A stretch of 64,000 nucleotides of DNA, from NCBI RefSeq assembly GCF_002968575.1, contig NZ_PVBM01000011.1, positions 62,001 through 126,000 on the forward strand, given 5' to 3'. Below the pieces are notes generated by a model. That model saw nothing but the letters and a program-made list of their open reading frames with translations. It was not told the origin of the DNA and made no database searches. Source of the DNA: Neorhizobium huautlense. Its GTDB lineage: Bacteria; Pseudomonadota; Alphaproteobacteria; Rhizobiales; Rhizobiaceae. Shown one piece after another: positions 63,364 to 64,000 of the stretch. A program made the position numbers and the translations under genes. The number at the start of each line of letters is the position of its first letter. Position 1 is the first letter of the stretch.

Positions 63364-64000
<637 letters not shown>

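Overview
The window is a GC-rich, gene-dense chromosomal segment of an alphaproteobacterium, most likely a member of the Rhizobiaceae (Rhizobium/Agrobacterium/Neorhizobium group). Pointers are the cell-cycle regulator CpdR next to a Q-rich TIGR02302 protein, an ALAS-type hemA (C4 haem pathway) preceded by a FixK/FnrN-like box, aerobic cobaltochelatase CobS/CobT, DUF2125, DUF3108 and DUF2937 proteins, an HWE histidine kinase, and a mosaic palindromic repeat of a type I recall from rhizobial genomes. Genus cannot be fixed from this sequence alone. I see no prophage, transposase, CRISPR array or plasmid backbone; almost everything is housekeeping or core accessory metabolism.

Layout. 1-6.3 kb: end of the TIGR02302 protein, cpdR, hpt, a membrane protein, then ftsE-ftsX, a YdcF-like protein and plsC. 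6.3-15 kb: ChaC-like enzyme, DUF2125 protein, tyrC-hisC, a methyltransferase, gloB and a cupin, YhhN and an EamA exporter, DUF3108 protein. 15-21 kb: rpmB, then a queuosine-precursor transporter (yhhQ) whose leader looks like a compact preQ1-I riboswitch, a phytase-like exported protein, cobT-cobS, a J-domain protein and bolA. 21-27.9 kb: aroK-aroB-CorC-like overlapping operon, a tiny membrane protein, xerD, accA, an L,D-transpeptidase lipoprotein and a TusA-like protein. 27.9-37.6 kb: COG0523 metallochaperone, a DacA-like carboxypeptidase, an M20 amidohydrolase, tRNA-Arg(CCT), a SleB-like hydrolase, two small envelope proteins, an FAD monooxygenase, dxr and hemA.

37.8-52.3 kb: a three-gene molybdenum hydroxylase (CoxS/L/M type, form II), a glycine-zipper lipoprotein, tamA-tamB for outer membrane assembly, rocF arginase, and a soluble double-PAS chemoreceptor translationally coupled to cheW. 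52.4-61.5 kb: a complete NAD-dependent molybdenum formate dehydrogenase locus (lysR, fdsG, fdsB, fdsA, fdhD, fdsD) followed by an OFA-family transporter, so uptake or exchange of formate/oxalate and its oxidation appear to be one unit; a mosaic inverted repeat interrupts it between fdsA and fdhD. 61.6-64 kb: an HWE histidine kinase and the end of the ATP synthase operon (atpD partial, atpC).

The most interesting signals are non-coding or architectural: the candidate preQ1 riboswitch whose pseudoknot would include the yhhQ start codon, a CorC-like protein that seems to have lost its DUF21 membrane domain exactly at the aroB junction, a C-terminal J-domain protein with a zinc-finger-like N-terminus, an altered G4 motif in the COG0523 protein, and a LysR-type palindrome that covers the stop codon of the regulator gene next to the fds operon. 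All functional statements are inferred from reading the sequence; no searches were run.
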